Assembly: GCA_011037195.1 (NCBI GenBank)
Contig: JAAEAF010014380.1
Span: 1-64,000 of the forward strand
Length of the DNA: 64,000 nt
Direction: 5' to 3'
Origin: Triatoma infestans
Lineage: Eukaryota > Arthropoda > Insecta > Hemiptera > Reduviidae
Below, in pieces: positions 26,901 to 41,332 of the stretch; positions within the stretch are counted from its first letter, which is position 1, and every line of letters starts with the position of its first letter. The translations under genes and the position numbers were made by a program. The notes beneath the pieces are model-generated. The model had not been told where the DNA came from. It made no database searches and saw only the letters and a program-made list of their open reading frames with translations.

Positions 26901-29900
26901 GAAGTAGCTGCTGTTAACTCAGGTGCCGTTGTGGTAGATATCGGAACTTTTGGCGAGATCGTAGCGTCCGTAGCCAGTGATTTGGCGGTATGCTCAGTAA
27001 ATGGAATGTGTGTGGGCATTGCAGTTTCAGCCGTCACATCTGTATGTTCTTTAGTTTCCGGCGTAACGGTATAAGAACTTGTAACCTCTGAAGTGGCTGC
27101 AATAAACTCAGGTTTCACTGTTGTTAATGTCGGAACTTTTGACGAGATCGTAGAGACTGTAGGTACAGATTTGGTGCTAAGCTCAATAAATGGAATGTGT
27201 GTGGGTATTGCAGTTTCAGCCGTCACCTCTTTATGTTCTGTAGTTTCCGGCGTAACTGTATAAGAACTAGTAACCTCTGAAGTGGCTGCAGTAAACTCCG
27301 GTTTCACTGTTGTTAATGTCGGAACTTTTGGCCAGATCGTAGCGGGAGTAGGCTCTGATTTGGCGGTAACATGAGTAAATGGAATGTGTGTGGGTATTTC
27401 AGTTTCGGTATCGCCCTCTAGATGTCCCGCAGTTTCAGGCGTAACAGTATGTACTGTTATCATCTCAGAGAAGTAGCTACTATTATCTCAGGTTCCATTG
27501 TTGTAAATATTGGAACTTTTGACGAGCTCGGAGCGACTGTAGGCACCGATTCGGTCCTAAGCTCAGTAAATGGAACGTGTGTGGGAATTGAAGTTTCAGC
27601 CGTCACCTCGGTATGTTCCGTAGTTTCAGCTGTAACTGTATGAAATGTTGTCGCGTCAGAAGTGGCAGCAGTTAACTCAGGTTTCAATGTTATAAATGTC
27701 GGAAATTTTGGGGAGATTGTGGCGACCGTAGCCACCGATTTGGCGGTAACCTCAGTAACTGGAATGAGCGAAGGTACTTCAGTTTCTGTAGCGACTTCTG
27801 GATGTTCCGAAGTTTTAGGTGTAACGGTATGAACTGTTGTTACCACAGAAGTGGCTGCAGTTAACTCAGGTTTCACTGTTGTTAAGGTCGGAACTTTTGA
27901 CGAGATCGTAGGGACTGTAGGTACAGATTTGGTGCTAAGCTCAATAAATGGAAAGTGTGTGGGTATTGCTGATTCAGCCGTCATCTCTGTATGTTCCATG
28001 GTTTCCGGCGTAACTGTATGAACTGTTTGTACCACAGATGTAGCTGTAGTTAACGCTGGTTTCACTGTTGCCAATGCCCGGACTTTTGAGACTCGAAGGG
28101 GCAGGAGCTCGAATTGGTGGTTAACCTCCGTAAATTGGAAGGTATTGTAGGTATGTCCGTACTGTCCGAGACCTCTGGATGTTCCGTAGTTTCGTTGTAA
28201 CAGTATGAACTGTTGTCATCTCGGAAGTAGCTGCTGTTAACTCAGGTGCCGTTGTGGTAAATATCGGAACTTTTGGCAAGAACGTAGCGTCCGTAGCCAG
28301 TGATTTGGCGGTATGCTCAGTAAATGGAATGTGTGTGGGCATTGCACTTTCAGCCGTCACCTCTGTATGTTCTTTAGTTTCCGGCGTAACGGTATAAGAA
28401 CTTGTAACCTCTGAAGTGGCTGCAGTAAACTCCGGTTTCACTGTTGTTAATGTCGGAACTTTTGGCGAGATCGTAGGGACTGTAGGTACAGATTTGGTGC
28501 TAAGCTCAATAAATGGAAAGTGTGTGGGTATTGCAGTTTCAGCCGTCACCTCTGTATGTTCCGTAGTTTCGGAGGTAACTGTATGAAATGTCGCCTCAGA
28601 TGTGGCAGCAGTTAAATCAGGTTTCACTGTTATTAATGTCGGAACTTTTGACGAGATCGTAGCGACTGTAGGTACAGATTTGGTGCTAAGCTCAATAAAT
28701 GGAATGTGTGTGGGTATTGCAGTTTCAGCCGTCACCTCTTTATGTTCTGTAGTTTCCGGCATAACTGTATAAGAACTAGTAACCTCTGAAGTGGCTGCAG
28801 TAAACTCCGGTTTCACTGTTGTTAATGTCGGAACTTTTGGCGAGATCGTAGCGGGAGTAGGCTCTGATTTGGCGGTAACATGAGTAAATGGAATGTGTGT
28901 GGGTATTTCAGTTTCGGTAGCGCCCTCTAGATGTCCCGCAGTTTCAGGCGTAACAGAATGTACTGTTATCATCTCAGAAGTAGCTACTATTATCTCAGGT
29001 TCCATTGTTGTAAATATTGGAACTTTTGTCGAGATCGTAGCGACTGTAGGCACCGGTTCGGTCCTAAGCTCAGTAAATGGAACGTGGGCGGGAATTGAAG
29101 TTTCAGCCGTCACCTCGGTATGTTCCGTAGTTTCAGCTGTAACTGTATGAAATGTTGTCGCGTCAGAAGTGGCAGCAGTTAAGTCAGGTTTCACTGTTGT
29201 TAATGTCGGAAATTTTGGGGAGATTGTGGCGACCGTAGCCACCGATTTGGCGGTAACCTCAGTAACTGGAATGAGCGAAGGTACTTTAGTTTCTGTAGCG
29301 ACATCTGGATGTTCCGAAGTTTTAGGTGTAACGGTATGAACTGTTGTTACCACAGAAGTGGCTGCAGTTAACTCAGGTTTCACTGTTGTTAAGGTCGGAA
29401 CTTTTGACGAGATCGTAGGGACTGTAGGTACAGATTTGGTGCTAAGCTCAATAAATGGAAAGTGTGTGGGTATTGCTGATTCAGCCGTCACCTCTGTATG
29501 TTCCATGGTTTCCGGCGTAACTGTATGAACTGTTTGTACCACAGATGTAGCTGTAGTTAACGCTGGTTTCACTGTTGCCAATGCCGGAACTTTTGGAGAA
29601 CTCGAAGGGGCAGGAGGCTCCGATATGGCGGTAACCTCCGTAAATGGAATGTGTGTAGGTATGTCCGTACCTGTCGAGACCTCTGGATGTTCCGTAGTTT
29701 GAGTTGTAACAGTATGAACTGTTATCATCTCGGAAGTAGCTGCTGTAAACTCAGCTGCCATTTTGGTAAATATCGGAACTTTTGGCGAGATCGTAGCGTC
29801 CGTAGCCAGTGATTTGGCGGTATGCTCAGTAAATGGAATGTGCGTGGGCATTGCAGTTTCAGCCGTCACTTCTGTATGCTCTGTAGTTTCCGGCGTAAGT

Positions 29901-32900
29901 TTATAAGAACTAGTGGCTGCAGTAAACTCCGGTTCCACTTTTGTTAATGTCGGAACTTTTGGCGAGATCGTTGCGGAAGTAGGCTCCGATTTCGCGGTAA
30001 CCTCAGTAAATGGTGTGTGTGTAGGTACTTCAGTTTCTGTAGCGACTTCTGGATGTTCCATACTTTCAGGAGTAACAGTATGAATTCGGGTCACGTGAGA
30101 AGTGGCTGCAGATAAGTCAGGTTTCACTGTTGTTAATGTCGGAATTTTTGGCGAGATCGTTGCGGAAGTATGCTCCGATTTCGCGGTAACCTTAGTAAAT
30201 GGTGTGTGTGTAGGTACTTCAGTTTCTGTAGCGACTTCTGGATGTTCCATACTTTCAGGAGTAACAGTATGAATTCGTGTCACGTGAGAAGTGGCTGCAG
30301 ATAACTCAGGTTTCACTGTTGTTAATGTCGGAACTTTTGGCGAGATCGTTGCGGAAGTAGGCTCCGATTTATCGGTAACCTCAGTAAATGGTGTGTGTGT
30401 AGGTACTTCAGTTTCTGCAGCGACTTCTGGATGTTCCATACTTTCAGGAGTAACAGTATGAATTCGTGTCACGTGAGAAGTGGCTGCAGATAACTCAGGT
30501 TTCACTGTTGGTAACGTTGGAAATTTTGGGGTGATTGTGGCGACCGTAGCCACCGATTTGGCGGTAACCTCAGTAAATGGAATGAGCGAAGGTACTTCAG
30601 TTTCAGCCGTCACCTCTGTATGTTCCGTAGTTTCAGGTGTAACTGTATGAAATGTCGCCTCAGATGTGGCAGCAGTTAACTCAGGTTTCACTGTTGTTAA
30701 TGTCGGAACTTTTGGCGAGATCGTAGCGGGAGTAGGCTCTGATTTGGCGGTAACATGAGTAAATGGAATGTGTGTGGGTATTTCAGTTTCGGTAGCGCCC
30801 TCTTGATGTCCCGTAGTTTCAGGCGTAACAGTATGAACTGTTATCATCTCGGAAGTAGCTGCTGTAAACTCAGGTGCCATTTTGGTAAATATCGGAACTT
30901 TTGGCGAGATCGTAGCTTCCGTAGCGAGTGATTTGGCGGTATGCTCAGTAAATGGAATGTGCGTGGGCATTGCAGTTTCAGCCGTCACTTCTGTATGTTC
31001 TGTAGTTTCCGGCGTAACTGTATAAGAACTAGTAACCTCTGAAGTGGCTGCAGTAAACTCCAGTTTCACTGTTGTTAATGTCGGAACTTTTGGCGAGATC
31101 GTTGCGGAAGTAGGCTCCGATTTCGCGGTAACCTCAGTAAATGGTGTGTGTGTAGGTGCTTCAGTTTCTGTAGCGACTTCTCGATGTTCCAAACTTTCAG
31201 GAGTAACAGTATGAATTCGTGTCACGTGAGAAGTGGCTACAGATATCTCAGGTTTCACTGTTGGTAATATCGGAACTTTTGTGAAGATCGTAGCGGGAGT
31301 AGGCTCTGTTTTCGCGGTAACCCCAGTAAATGGAATGTGTGTAGGTACTTCAGTTTCTGTCCCGACCTCTAGATGTTCCGTAGCTTCAGTTGTAACTGTA
31401 TGAACTGTTGTCATCTCGGAAGTAGCTGCTGTTAACTCAGGTGCCGTTGTGGTAAATATCGGAACTTTTGGCAAGAACGTAGCGTCCGTAGCCAGTGATT
31501 TGGCGGTATGCTCAGTAAATGGAATGTGTGTGGGCATTGCACTTTCAGCCGTCACCTCTGTATGTTCTTTAGTTTCCGGCGTAACGGTATAAGAACTTGT
31601 AACCTCTGAAGTGGCTGCAGTAAACTCCGGTTTCACTGTTGTTAATGTCGGAACTTTTGGCGAGATCGTAGGGACTGTAGGTACAGATTTGGTGCTAAGC
31701 TCAATAAATGGAAAGTGTGTAGGTATTGCAGTTTCAGCCGTCACCTCTGTATGTTCCGTAGTTTCGGTTGTAACTGTATGAAATGTCGCCTCAGATGTGG
31801 CAGCAGTTAAATCAGGTTTCACTGTTATTAATGTCGGAACTTTTGACGAGATCGTAGCGACTGTAGGTACAGATTTGGTGCTAAGCTCAATAAATGGAAC
31901 GTGTGTGGGTATTGCAGTTTCAGCCGTCACCTCCGTATGTTCCATAGTTTCCGGCGTACCTGTATGAAATGTTTGTACCGCAGATGTAGCTGTAGTTAAC
32001 GCTGGTTTCACTGTTGCCAATGTTGGAACTTTTGGAGAAATCGAAGGGGCAGTAGGCTCCGATTTGGCCGTAACCTCAGTAAATGGAATGTGTGTAGGTA
32101 CTTCAGTTTCTGTACCGACCTCTGGATGTTCCGTAGCTTCAGTTGTAACAGTACGAACTGTTATCATCTCGGAAGTAGCTGCTGTTAACTCAGGTGCCGT
32201 TGTGGTAAATATCGGAACTTTTGGCGAGATCGTAGCGTCCGTAGCCAGTGATTTGGCGGTATGCTCAGTAAATGGAATGTGCGTGGGCATTGCAGTTTCA
32301 GCCGTCACTTCTGTATGTTCTGTAGTTTCCGGCGTAACTGTATAAGAACTAGTAACCTCTGAAGTGGCTGCAGTAAACTCCAGTTTCACTGTTGTTAATG
32401 TCGGAAATTTTGGCGAGATCGTTGCGGAAGTAGGCTCCGATTTCGCGGTAACCTCAGTAAATGGTGTATGTGTAGGTGGTTCAGTTTCTGTAGCGACTTC
32501 TGGATGTTCCAAACTTTCAGGAGTAACAGTATGAATTCGTGTCACGTGAGAAGTGGCTACAGATATCTCAGGTTTCACTGTTGGTAATGTCGGAACTTTT
32601 GTCAAGATCGTAGCGGGAGTAGGCTCTGATTTCGCGGTAACCTCAGTAAATGGAATGTGTGTAGGTACTTCAGTTTCTGTCCCGACCTCTTGATGTTCCG
32701 TAGCTTCAGTTGTAACAGTATGAACTGTTGTCATCTCGGAAGTAGCTGCTGTTAACTCAGGTGCCGTTGTGGTAAATATCGGAACTTTTGGCGAGATCGT
32801 AGCGTCCGTAGCCAGTGATTTGGCGGTATGCTCAGTAATTGGAATGTGCGTGGGCATTGCAGTTTCAGCCGTCACTTCTGTATGTTCTGTAGTTTCCGGC

Positions 32901-35900
32901 GTAACTTTGTAAGGACTAGTAACCTCTGAAGTGGCTGCAGCAAACTCCGGTTTCACTGTTGATAATGTCGAAACATTTGGCGAGATCGTTGCGGAAGTAG
33001 GCTCCGATTTCGCGGTAACCTCAGTAAATGGTGTGTGTGTAGGTACTTCAATTTCTGTAGCGACTTCTGGATGTTCCATACTTTCAGGAGTAACAGTATG
33101 AATTCGTGTCACGTGAGAAGTGGCTGCAGATAACTCAGGTTTCACTGTTGTTAATGTCGGAACTTTTGACGAGATCGTAGCGACTGTAGGTACAGATTTG
33201 GTGCTAAGCTCAGTAAATGGAATGTGTGTAGGTACTTCAGTTTCTGTCCCGACCTCTAGATGTTCCGTACTTTCAGGACTAACAGTATGAATTCGTGTCA
33301 CGTGAGAAGTGGCTGCAGATAATTCAGGCTTCACTGTTGGTAACGTTGGAAATTTTGGGGTGATTGTGGCGACCGTAGCCACCGATTTGGCGGTAACCTC
33401 AGTAAATGGAATGAGCGAAGGTACTTCAGTTTCAGCCGTCACCTCTGTATGTTCCGTAGTTTCAGGTGTAACTGTATGAAATGTCGCCTCAGATGTGGCA
33501 GCAGTTAACTCAGGTTTCACTGTTGTTAATGTCGGAACTTTTGGCGAGATCGTAGCGGGAGTAGGCTCTGATTTGGCGGTAACATGAGTAAATGGAATGT
33601 GTGTAGGTATTTCAGTTTCTGTCCCGACCTCTAGATGTTCCGTAGCTTCAGTTGTAACAGTATGAACTGTTATCATCTCGGAAGTAGCTGCTGTTAACTC
33701 AGGTGCCGTTGTGGTAAATATCGGAACTTTTGGCGAGATCGTAGCGTCCGTAGCCAGTGATTTGGCGGTATGCTCAGTAAATGGAATGTGTGTGGGCATT
33801 GCAGTTTCGGCCGTCACATCTGTATGTTCTTTAGTTTCAGGCGTAACAGTATGTACTGTTATCATCTCAGAAGTAGCTACTATTATCTCAGGTTCCATTG
33901 TTGTAAATATTGGAACTTTTGACGAGATCGTAGCGACTGTAGGCACCGATTCGGTCCTAAGCTCAGTAAATGGAACGTGTGTGGGTATTGCAGTTTCAGC
34001 CGTCACCTCGGTATGTTCCGTAGTTTCAGTTGTAACTGTATGAAATGTTGTCGCCTTATAAGTGGCAGCAGTTAACTTAGGTTTCACTGTTGTTAATGTC
34101 GGAAATTTTGGGGAGATTGTGGCGACCGTAGCCACCGATTTGGCGGTAACCTCAGTAAATGGAATGAGCGAAGGTACTTCAGTTTCAGCCGTCACCTCTG
34201 TATGTTCCGTAGTTTCAGAGGTAGCTGTATGAAATGTCGCCTCAGAAGTGGCAGCAGTTAACTCAGGCTTCACTGTTGTTAATGTCGGAAGTTTTGACGA
34301 TATCGTAGGGACTGTAGGTACAGATTTGGTGCTAAGCTCAATAAATGGAAAATGTGTGGGTATTGCAGTTTCAGTCGTCACCTCTGCATGTTCCGTAGTT
34401 TCAGGTGTAATTGTATGTACTGTTATCATCTCAGAAGTAGGTACTTTAGACTCGGGTTCCATTGTTGTGAATATCGGAACTTTTGACGAGATCGTAGTGA
34501 CTGTAGGCACAGATTTGGTGCTAAGCTCAATAAATTGAAAGTGTGTGGGTATTGGAGTTCCAGGCGTTTCCTCTGTATGTTCCTTAGTTTCCGGCGTAAC
34601 TGTGTGAACTGTTTGTACCACAGATGTAGCTGTAGTTAACGCTGGTTTCACTGTTGCCAATGTCGGAACTTTTGGAGAACTCGAGGGGGCAGTAGGCTCC
34701 GATTTGGCGGTAACCTCAGTAAATGGAATGTGTGTAGGTATTTCCGTTTCTTTCGCGGCCTCTGAATGTTCCGTAATTTCAGTTGTAACAGTATGAACTG
34801 TTATCATCTCGGAAGTAGCTGCTGTTAACTCAGGTGCCATTGTGGTAAATATCGGAACTTTTGGCGAGATCGTAGCGTCCGTAGCCAGTGATTTGGCGGT
34901 ATGCTCAGTAAGTGGAATGTGTGTGGGCATTGCAGTTTCAGGCGTCACCTTGGTATGTTCCGTAGTTTCAGTTGTAACTGTATGAAATGTTGTCGTCTCA
35001 GAAGTTGCAGCAGTTAACTCAGGTTGCACTGTTGTTAATGTCGGAAATTTTGGGGAGATTGTGGCTACAGTAGGCTCTGATTTGGCGTTATCCTCAGTAA
35101 ATGGCATGTGTGTAGGAATTCCTGTTTCTCTCCCCACCTCTGTATGTTCCGTAATTTGTGGTGTAAGTGTATGAACTGTCATATACTCAGTAGTGGCCGC
35201 TGTTAAGGCTGGTTTCCTCCTCGTTAATGTCGTAAGCTTTGGAGTAATCATGGTGACTATAGATTCCGGTTTGGCGGTAACCACGGTAGGCTGTATTCGT
35301 GTTTTTTCTTCAGTTTCACTAACAATGTCTGTATGTGCCGAAGGTTCTGGTGTAGTCGCGTTTACCGTTGTTAGCTGAGATGTAGGTGGTATGTGTGTTG
35401 GTATTTCAGTTTTCGTTGTTGGCAATGTAAAAATTTCGTACGATGGAGGCGTGGTTTCTATAGTTTCCTCATATGGGATTGCCGTCGGAACGCTAGATTT
35501 AGCTGTTTGTGCTTGTGGAGTTGTACTTTCGATTTCTGCTTTGTATTTAGTCGTAGCTGCGGGTACAGTCTGAGGTTGTGCAGTGGGGGATACGGTTTCA
35601 GTTTCGACAGTTTCAGTTACTGGCGTAGTAGTAGGGAAGCTGTGTTTCTCACTAATCGTTTTATACGTTATATTTGCTGGATGCGTTTCAGTTTGTGTTT
35701 GTGCCATGTCAGTTGGCCGCATAGTTGTATATACTGTGAATGAAGATCCTGTGGTAGGTGCAGTAATGTTTTGTGATACTCGTGAGAGTATCAACTCTGC
35801 AGTAGTATACATTGAAGTTTTGCCAGTCCCCGTTTCTGTTTCCTGTTCAGTGATGTAATTAATCGGAGTAGTTATGTTAGTCATTATATGCGTGGTAGGT

Positions 35901-38900
35901 ATAGATTCTGTGAGCAAATCTTCTGCAGGCGGCACGGACACTTTCGCAGAACTTGAAGTTCCCCCAGTAGTAACTAAAAATGATGTTGATGTACCTGGAT
36001 ATAAGGTTATTTCTTGGTCTGGGACAATTGTTGGTGGCTCAATAGTAGGAAATTTTGGCACTAAAATAAGAGGTTTAGACTCTGTGATTAATTCTTCACC
36101 TAGTTGAGTTGTTGACTGAGTTGTAAGTTTTTCTTTTGGTATAGTGATTGTAGTTGATACATTAGTTTTGTTTGCATATTTTGTTACAGTAATATATGGT
36201 ATACTGATTTCTGTTAATATGTTTTTGTCATCACTGTATGATATGTTTTGTTTTGTTCGTTCTGTATCAATTAAGGTTACTGGATATGTAAATTCAGGTA
36301 TATATGTTTGTCCTGATGTTACGTTGTACTTCTCTGTTGTTTCTAGATATAAAGGATATGTTGTATTTGTTTTCACTCTTCGCCCCTGAATATCAGTTAT
36401 ATTCTCTATATTTTCAGTGGTTTTACTAGTTTCATTTAATAATGGTGCAAACGTAGTTAGTTCAAGAATAGTTTTATGGGTGTGTAAATCATAAAAGTCA
36501 GTCCTATTTGTACAGAAAACTAATGGATCCCCAACTAGTCCATTTTTACATTTACAAATTATATTATGTGCCTGTACCGTGCAGTCAGCATTGACTCCAC
36601 ATTTGTTGCTTGTTGTGCAGGGATCAGTGCATTCCCCATCTACGCACTTTTGTGTGTCTGTGCAGTGGCTATCCACAGTGCAGCTGACATTGGTCAACCC
36701 ATACTCTGTGAATATATAATATAAAAAAAAATAAACTTTATTACAATATTTACAAATATAATACCTACTTAATACCTTTTTTTGCTTTATGTGTCCACTA
36801 GCCCAAATTTCACTAATTATTTACAATTATAACATGCAATGATTTGTTTGTACAAAAGGGTGAATATTAATGAAAGATAAATATATGAATAATTTCATTT
36901 TCAACTATAATATTAGTGTGTAAGTTTAGAGAATAATATTAGTTAGGGATTGAACTTATCAGCATTTTTTACTAGTTTCATTATGTGTAATTTATAGGAA
37001 ATAAATATGTATTCTGGCTGAGAAATTATGTATTATTCCATTACAACGACGATTTTGTCGTTTAAGTTAGTTATTTTTTATTATCATTTAACAAGTTTAT
37101 TTTACCTTTAAGGCATCCATATTTATGGTCTGCGATAAATCCCTGAGGGCAAAACTTGCAGACAGGTTTGTGATCTTCAACAAAGCAAGGAGCGTCTTGA
37201 GGGCAGGTGGCATTTAGACAAGGGTCGACGCACTGAAAGTTCATACAAGCCAAGTGTGATGGGCAGCCGTTATTTCTTAAGCAGATAAAAACTGATGGGT
37301 TACAGTCTTTTGTACAAATACAGACTGGCCGATGATCTAAAGTGATGCATGTTCGATTGTTTGGGCATGTAATTGTATTACATGGATTAGAACATAGACC
37401 ATTTTTGCATGCTGAATTCGATGCACAATCATTGTTTTCTCTACACTGTAACTGTTCAGGAGCACATCTCAATTCTCCATTGTCGCTCAACGAAAATCCA
37501 TGTTTACATACACAAGTTGGTCTGTGTTCACGTACTTGGCATTTTTTGTTTGGCTCACATGTATGGCCCATCATATAACATGGGTCTGAACATTCACCAT
37601 TCAAACAGGACAAACTGCCTGGGCAATCTGTATTAGTTTTGCAAAAGAGTATTGGATATTTAGGTGTCGACGGTTGACAGTTTGGCTCTGGTAAGCATGA
37701 AACTGTTGGGTCCCCAGTATGACACTGTGGACAAGAACAGACTGCCCTATGGAACACAGCTTGGCAGAGAGCATTCAGACCGCACGACCCTCTTATGCTG
37801 CACACCTCAATACATTCCTCACTGATGCAAGCCTTCTCAACTGGGCAGTCTACATCCGTCTTGCACTCGCTCTCTACGTACCACATCACAATACAGTGTA
37901 TTTTTAGCTAATTAAAATATTAAATTACAGTGAGAGAGGACAGATTACTGAAAGAACTGTGAAAGATGTGAATTTTACTCACACATGCTTTAATTTAAAA
38001 TAATAATAATAAATAATGTATATTATATATGTACACAAATAGTTATAGACCACGGAAGAAGAGAATAGCAAAATATATACAGTTACATGTGCGCTGTGAA
38101 TAGAATAAAAAAAAGCTTTGACAGTTCCCAATTCCATTTAATTTCAAATCAAAAACAAAAAACTACATTGTGAGATTTCTATCTTTCACAGTTCCCAATC
38201 TGCCTTCTACTTAAATAATAACCTAAAAGCAATCATAATAAATGTAATACAAACAATTTTTTGGATCAAAATAAACATAGTGGTGAATAATAGTAAATCA
38301 TATAATAATTAAAGTTCCACTAGTTTACATGCTTATTTATTTCAATAAATAATTTATAATTAAACTATTGGATTTACAATAAAGTAAAAAAAGTCAGATT
38401 GGAATACTGTTTTTTTTTTTAATTAATGAATTTTTTTTTTTTTTTGATATCTCACAAAGGTGATAAGTAAAACTAACTAAAATCGGAAAAAAAGGAAAAC
38501 ATTTAAAGATTTTGCAAATATGTACAGTTCCAATCATACTATGTTACAATTTTCCCTTGCCATTTCCCAAGAATAAATGTACACTGTACACACAAAATTT
38601 GAACATGCTTATTATCATCCCAAATTATCTCAATAACGTTTCCATGCACCATTATTATAAACACATATTTAAATATAGAAAAATAATAAATAGTACTTTA
38701 CCAGATATTTGGGGAACCGGTTTTTTTTTTTAATCCCTAAAGTTTGAATCACTAGTAGCTATCTAGGTTCTTTAATAGGTGGTTAGACGTCAGTCTTGAC
38801 AAGAGGTAACGTTTAAACAATTCAATTGGTATTAGATTTTAATAAACAAATTCCTACCTGGTTTACATTGGACTTGCGGATTTCCTTTAGTTCCAAAAGG

Positions 38901-41268
38901 ACATTTGCAAATAAAGTTGTCACCACTTTCAGTACATTCCGCGCCTACACCACACCCTTCTGTACGACAATCACCTCTCTTGATACCTATAATTTGTTTT
39001 CAAAAGTTGAAGATTAATATTGGAACCCATTAAAGAAATAAAAAAAAAAAACAGAATAAATCAGAGCCAGAACCATGGCTGACATCGACACTTTAGGTCG
39101 CTTCAAATATATCAATTTTAGGTCGTTTCAAATGACCAGACCAATGTTAGGCCGTTTCAAACCGGTGGAGAAGCGAAGCTAACAAAACAGCTACGAGACC
39201 TGTTATGACATACAGCATGGTCTCTAACAAAAGAAGATGAACACCTACACATTACACGGAAGAGAAAAATACTGTGGAGAGGATATTCGGACCAGTTACA
39301 AATCTGAAGATTGGAAAGTAAGGATCAACAGACAATTAGAGGACAGGTTCAGGGATCACAAGATGACCAAGATTTTAAAAGGATTGTAGTATCAATGAAG
39401 AAGAAGGAGAAGAAATCTGCTTTTAGCTGAAAAAATTAAATTTTTGTTACATAAATCATTAATTCCATATAGCAAGTTTTCCATGAAATGTACAAAATTG
39501 GCACAAAATTAGTGCACAAAATTAGCCTGAAGGATAGATAGAAATTTGTTTAATATCATTTTTTTTAGTTTTACTATTCATAGACGGATAATTAGAGCTT
39601 TAAGGGAAGGGAATCCCAGAAACCGCATACCTAAGAGTCCTGCTATCAACCTTCAATGGGCAAGAAGATAGAATAGAGTCAAAAGGTTATCGACTGGCAT
39701 TCTTTAAAGTATATCTATATAGGCTGTTTCGCTCTTGAAACCATGATTACATCAAAGCACATCTTCACAAAATCATGCCCTGCACGTTCTGCGGTAAGTG
39801 TATAATGAAATCAACCAGAAATTTAGAAACTTGCCTGAATCGCACATATATAAATTGTCTTTTGCTGGTAAGCATGGAATAAATATATAGCTTCTAGAGA
39901 AGATTCCAAAATTAAATAAAGTCTGGCCCTATACAATTTCTAGTTTCAATGATGTGTTTATTTCCGTTTAGAGCATAAAAAGGTGGATTAGAAAAATTCT
40001 TACCAATCTGTTTCTAAATTCGTTCGCTTCCATATAAAAACGTCAGATTAATTACTACATGAAATTTAGCATCCATGTAAATCATTTATTCAGAGATTTT
40101 TCCGTGATGTCCTGTTTCAAATTCTGATCAAAGGACAAGTTCGCACGTTCGCCAATCTTTAGAATGTCTTGACAAACAATATGTTATCAAAGATATTCTA
40201 AAAAAAGATGAACGCTAGAAACTACAAAGAAAGAATATATTATCTCTCTGATGTTTTCTAGCACTCTGGATATAATTACCGATAATCATTTAGGGTTTAA
40301 TGCAATTTAAAATATGTATCTAACACCTTACTGAGCAATGAAAAATTGAATCAATGTTTTGGAGTTCGCTATATGAAATAATGATACATTTTTTGGATGA
40401 AAAATAAATGAAAAAAAGACTTTTTAATAATTCAAAATTTACATGTGGAGCCTAGTTGTTTGAATTTTGGAAAAATGGTTGGATAGATGACAACGAATTC
40501 TATGGAATATGAGGGTTCCCTTGCAAGTGGTTAACAAAATTTTTTTGGAAAAGTAGAAGTTGTTGTTTACAATTCTTAAAATGAACCTTGACATTGAGAA
40601 CTCTTTCACGTTAATTCCCACAAAACTTGGAAATGGTCCTAATCATGACTAAACGAAGAAATTTGATTAAAACTTACATTTAACGAGTGGATCTCCAAGC
40701 GGATACATTGGCGGACAATAGCACTGAAAGGTGTCCTCGGAAACTACTTTACAAGCAGCATGTATTCCGCATTTATGCGTTCCGCAAGAATCTGCGCGAA
40801 GTGTATCTTCACAAACACATCCTCTGTTTGGATCTCCAGAGCAACCAGTCTTACAGCGACATTCATAGCCTTCGGTTACATCACGACATTCAGTATTTAT
40901 GCCGCATGGATTTTTGGCGCATGATTCACCAATTCCAGCTAAAAAATATGAAAATTGTTTATTTAAATATTTATTCCTGAATGAATAAACAATGAGCCAT
41001 TTAATCTAGTGCAAATACGCTTTATATATTAGAACTAATAACTTTATTAGTTTTCCCTCTGCTTTATGTAGACAGTTTAAATCCAAAATTAAAATGGTTT
41101 TTGACACTTATACAATGTATAAAATCAGATAGGTATTCTTCTCAATTGTTACTTCTCTTACTAAGAGGAAGTATTGCGATCGTGCCACATTTTTGAAATT
41201 GAGTTTTCACCGGAAACACACGTTTTAAAGTCCGAGCCCAAAACAGTGGTTACAAAATGGTCTGTATT

Positions 41269-41332
<64 letters not shown>

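Larger units (their letters stand above)
22550..35350 (-). repeat. dpy: 189-bp coding tandem repeat array, about 65-68 units
   Basis: The period is 189 bp: the block ccatactttc recurs at 25351 and 25540. The protein consensus is roughly [18 protein letters not shown], then [18 protein letters not shown], then [18 protein letters not shown] and TTVKPELTA. At least four subtypes recur ([49 protein letters not shown]). Units are nearly identical in the middle and decay at both edges, as expected from unequal exchange. Confidence 0.93.

Noticed and set aside
22550..35350. Regularly spaced repeats as a CRISPR array or satellite DNA
   Set aside because: Units are 189 bp with no spacers, coding in one frame over many kilobases and flanked by cysteine modules of the same protein.
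28893..35858. Many plus-strand open frames of 60-110 codons across the repeat exon (Val/Ser/Cys-rich)
   Set aside because: They are the antisense reading of the Thr-rich repeats and recur at the repeat period; no start, domain or splice context of their own.
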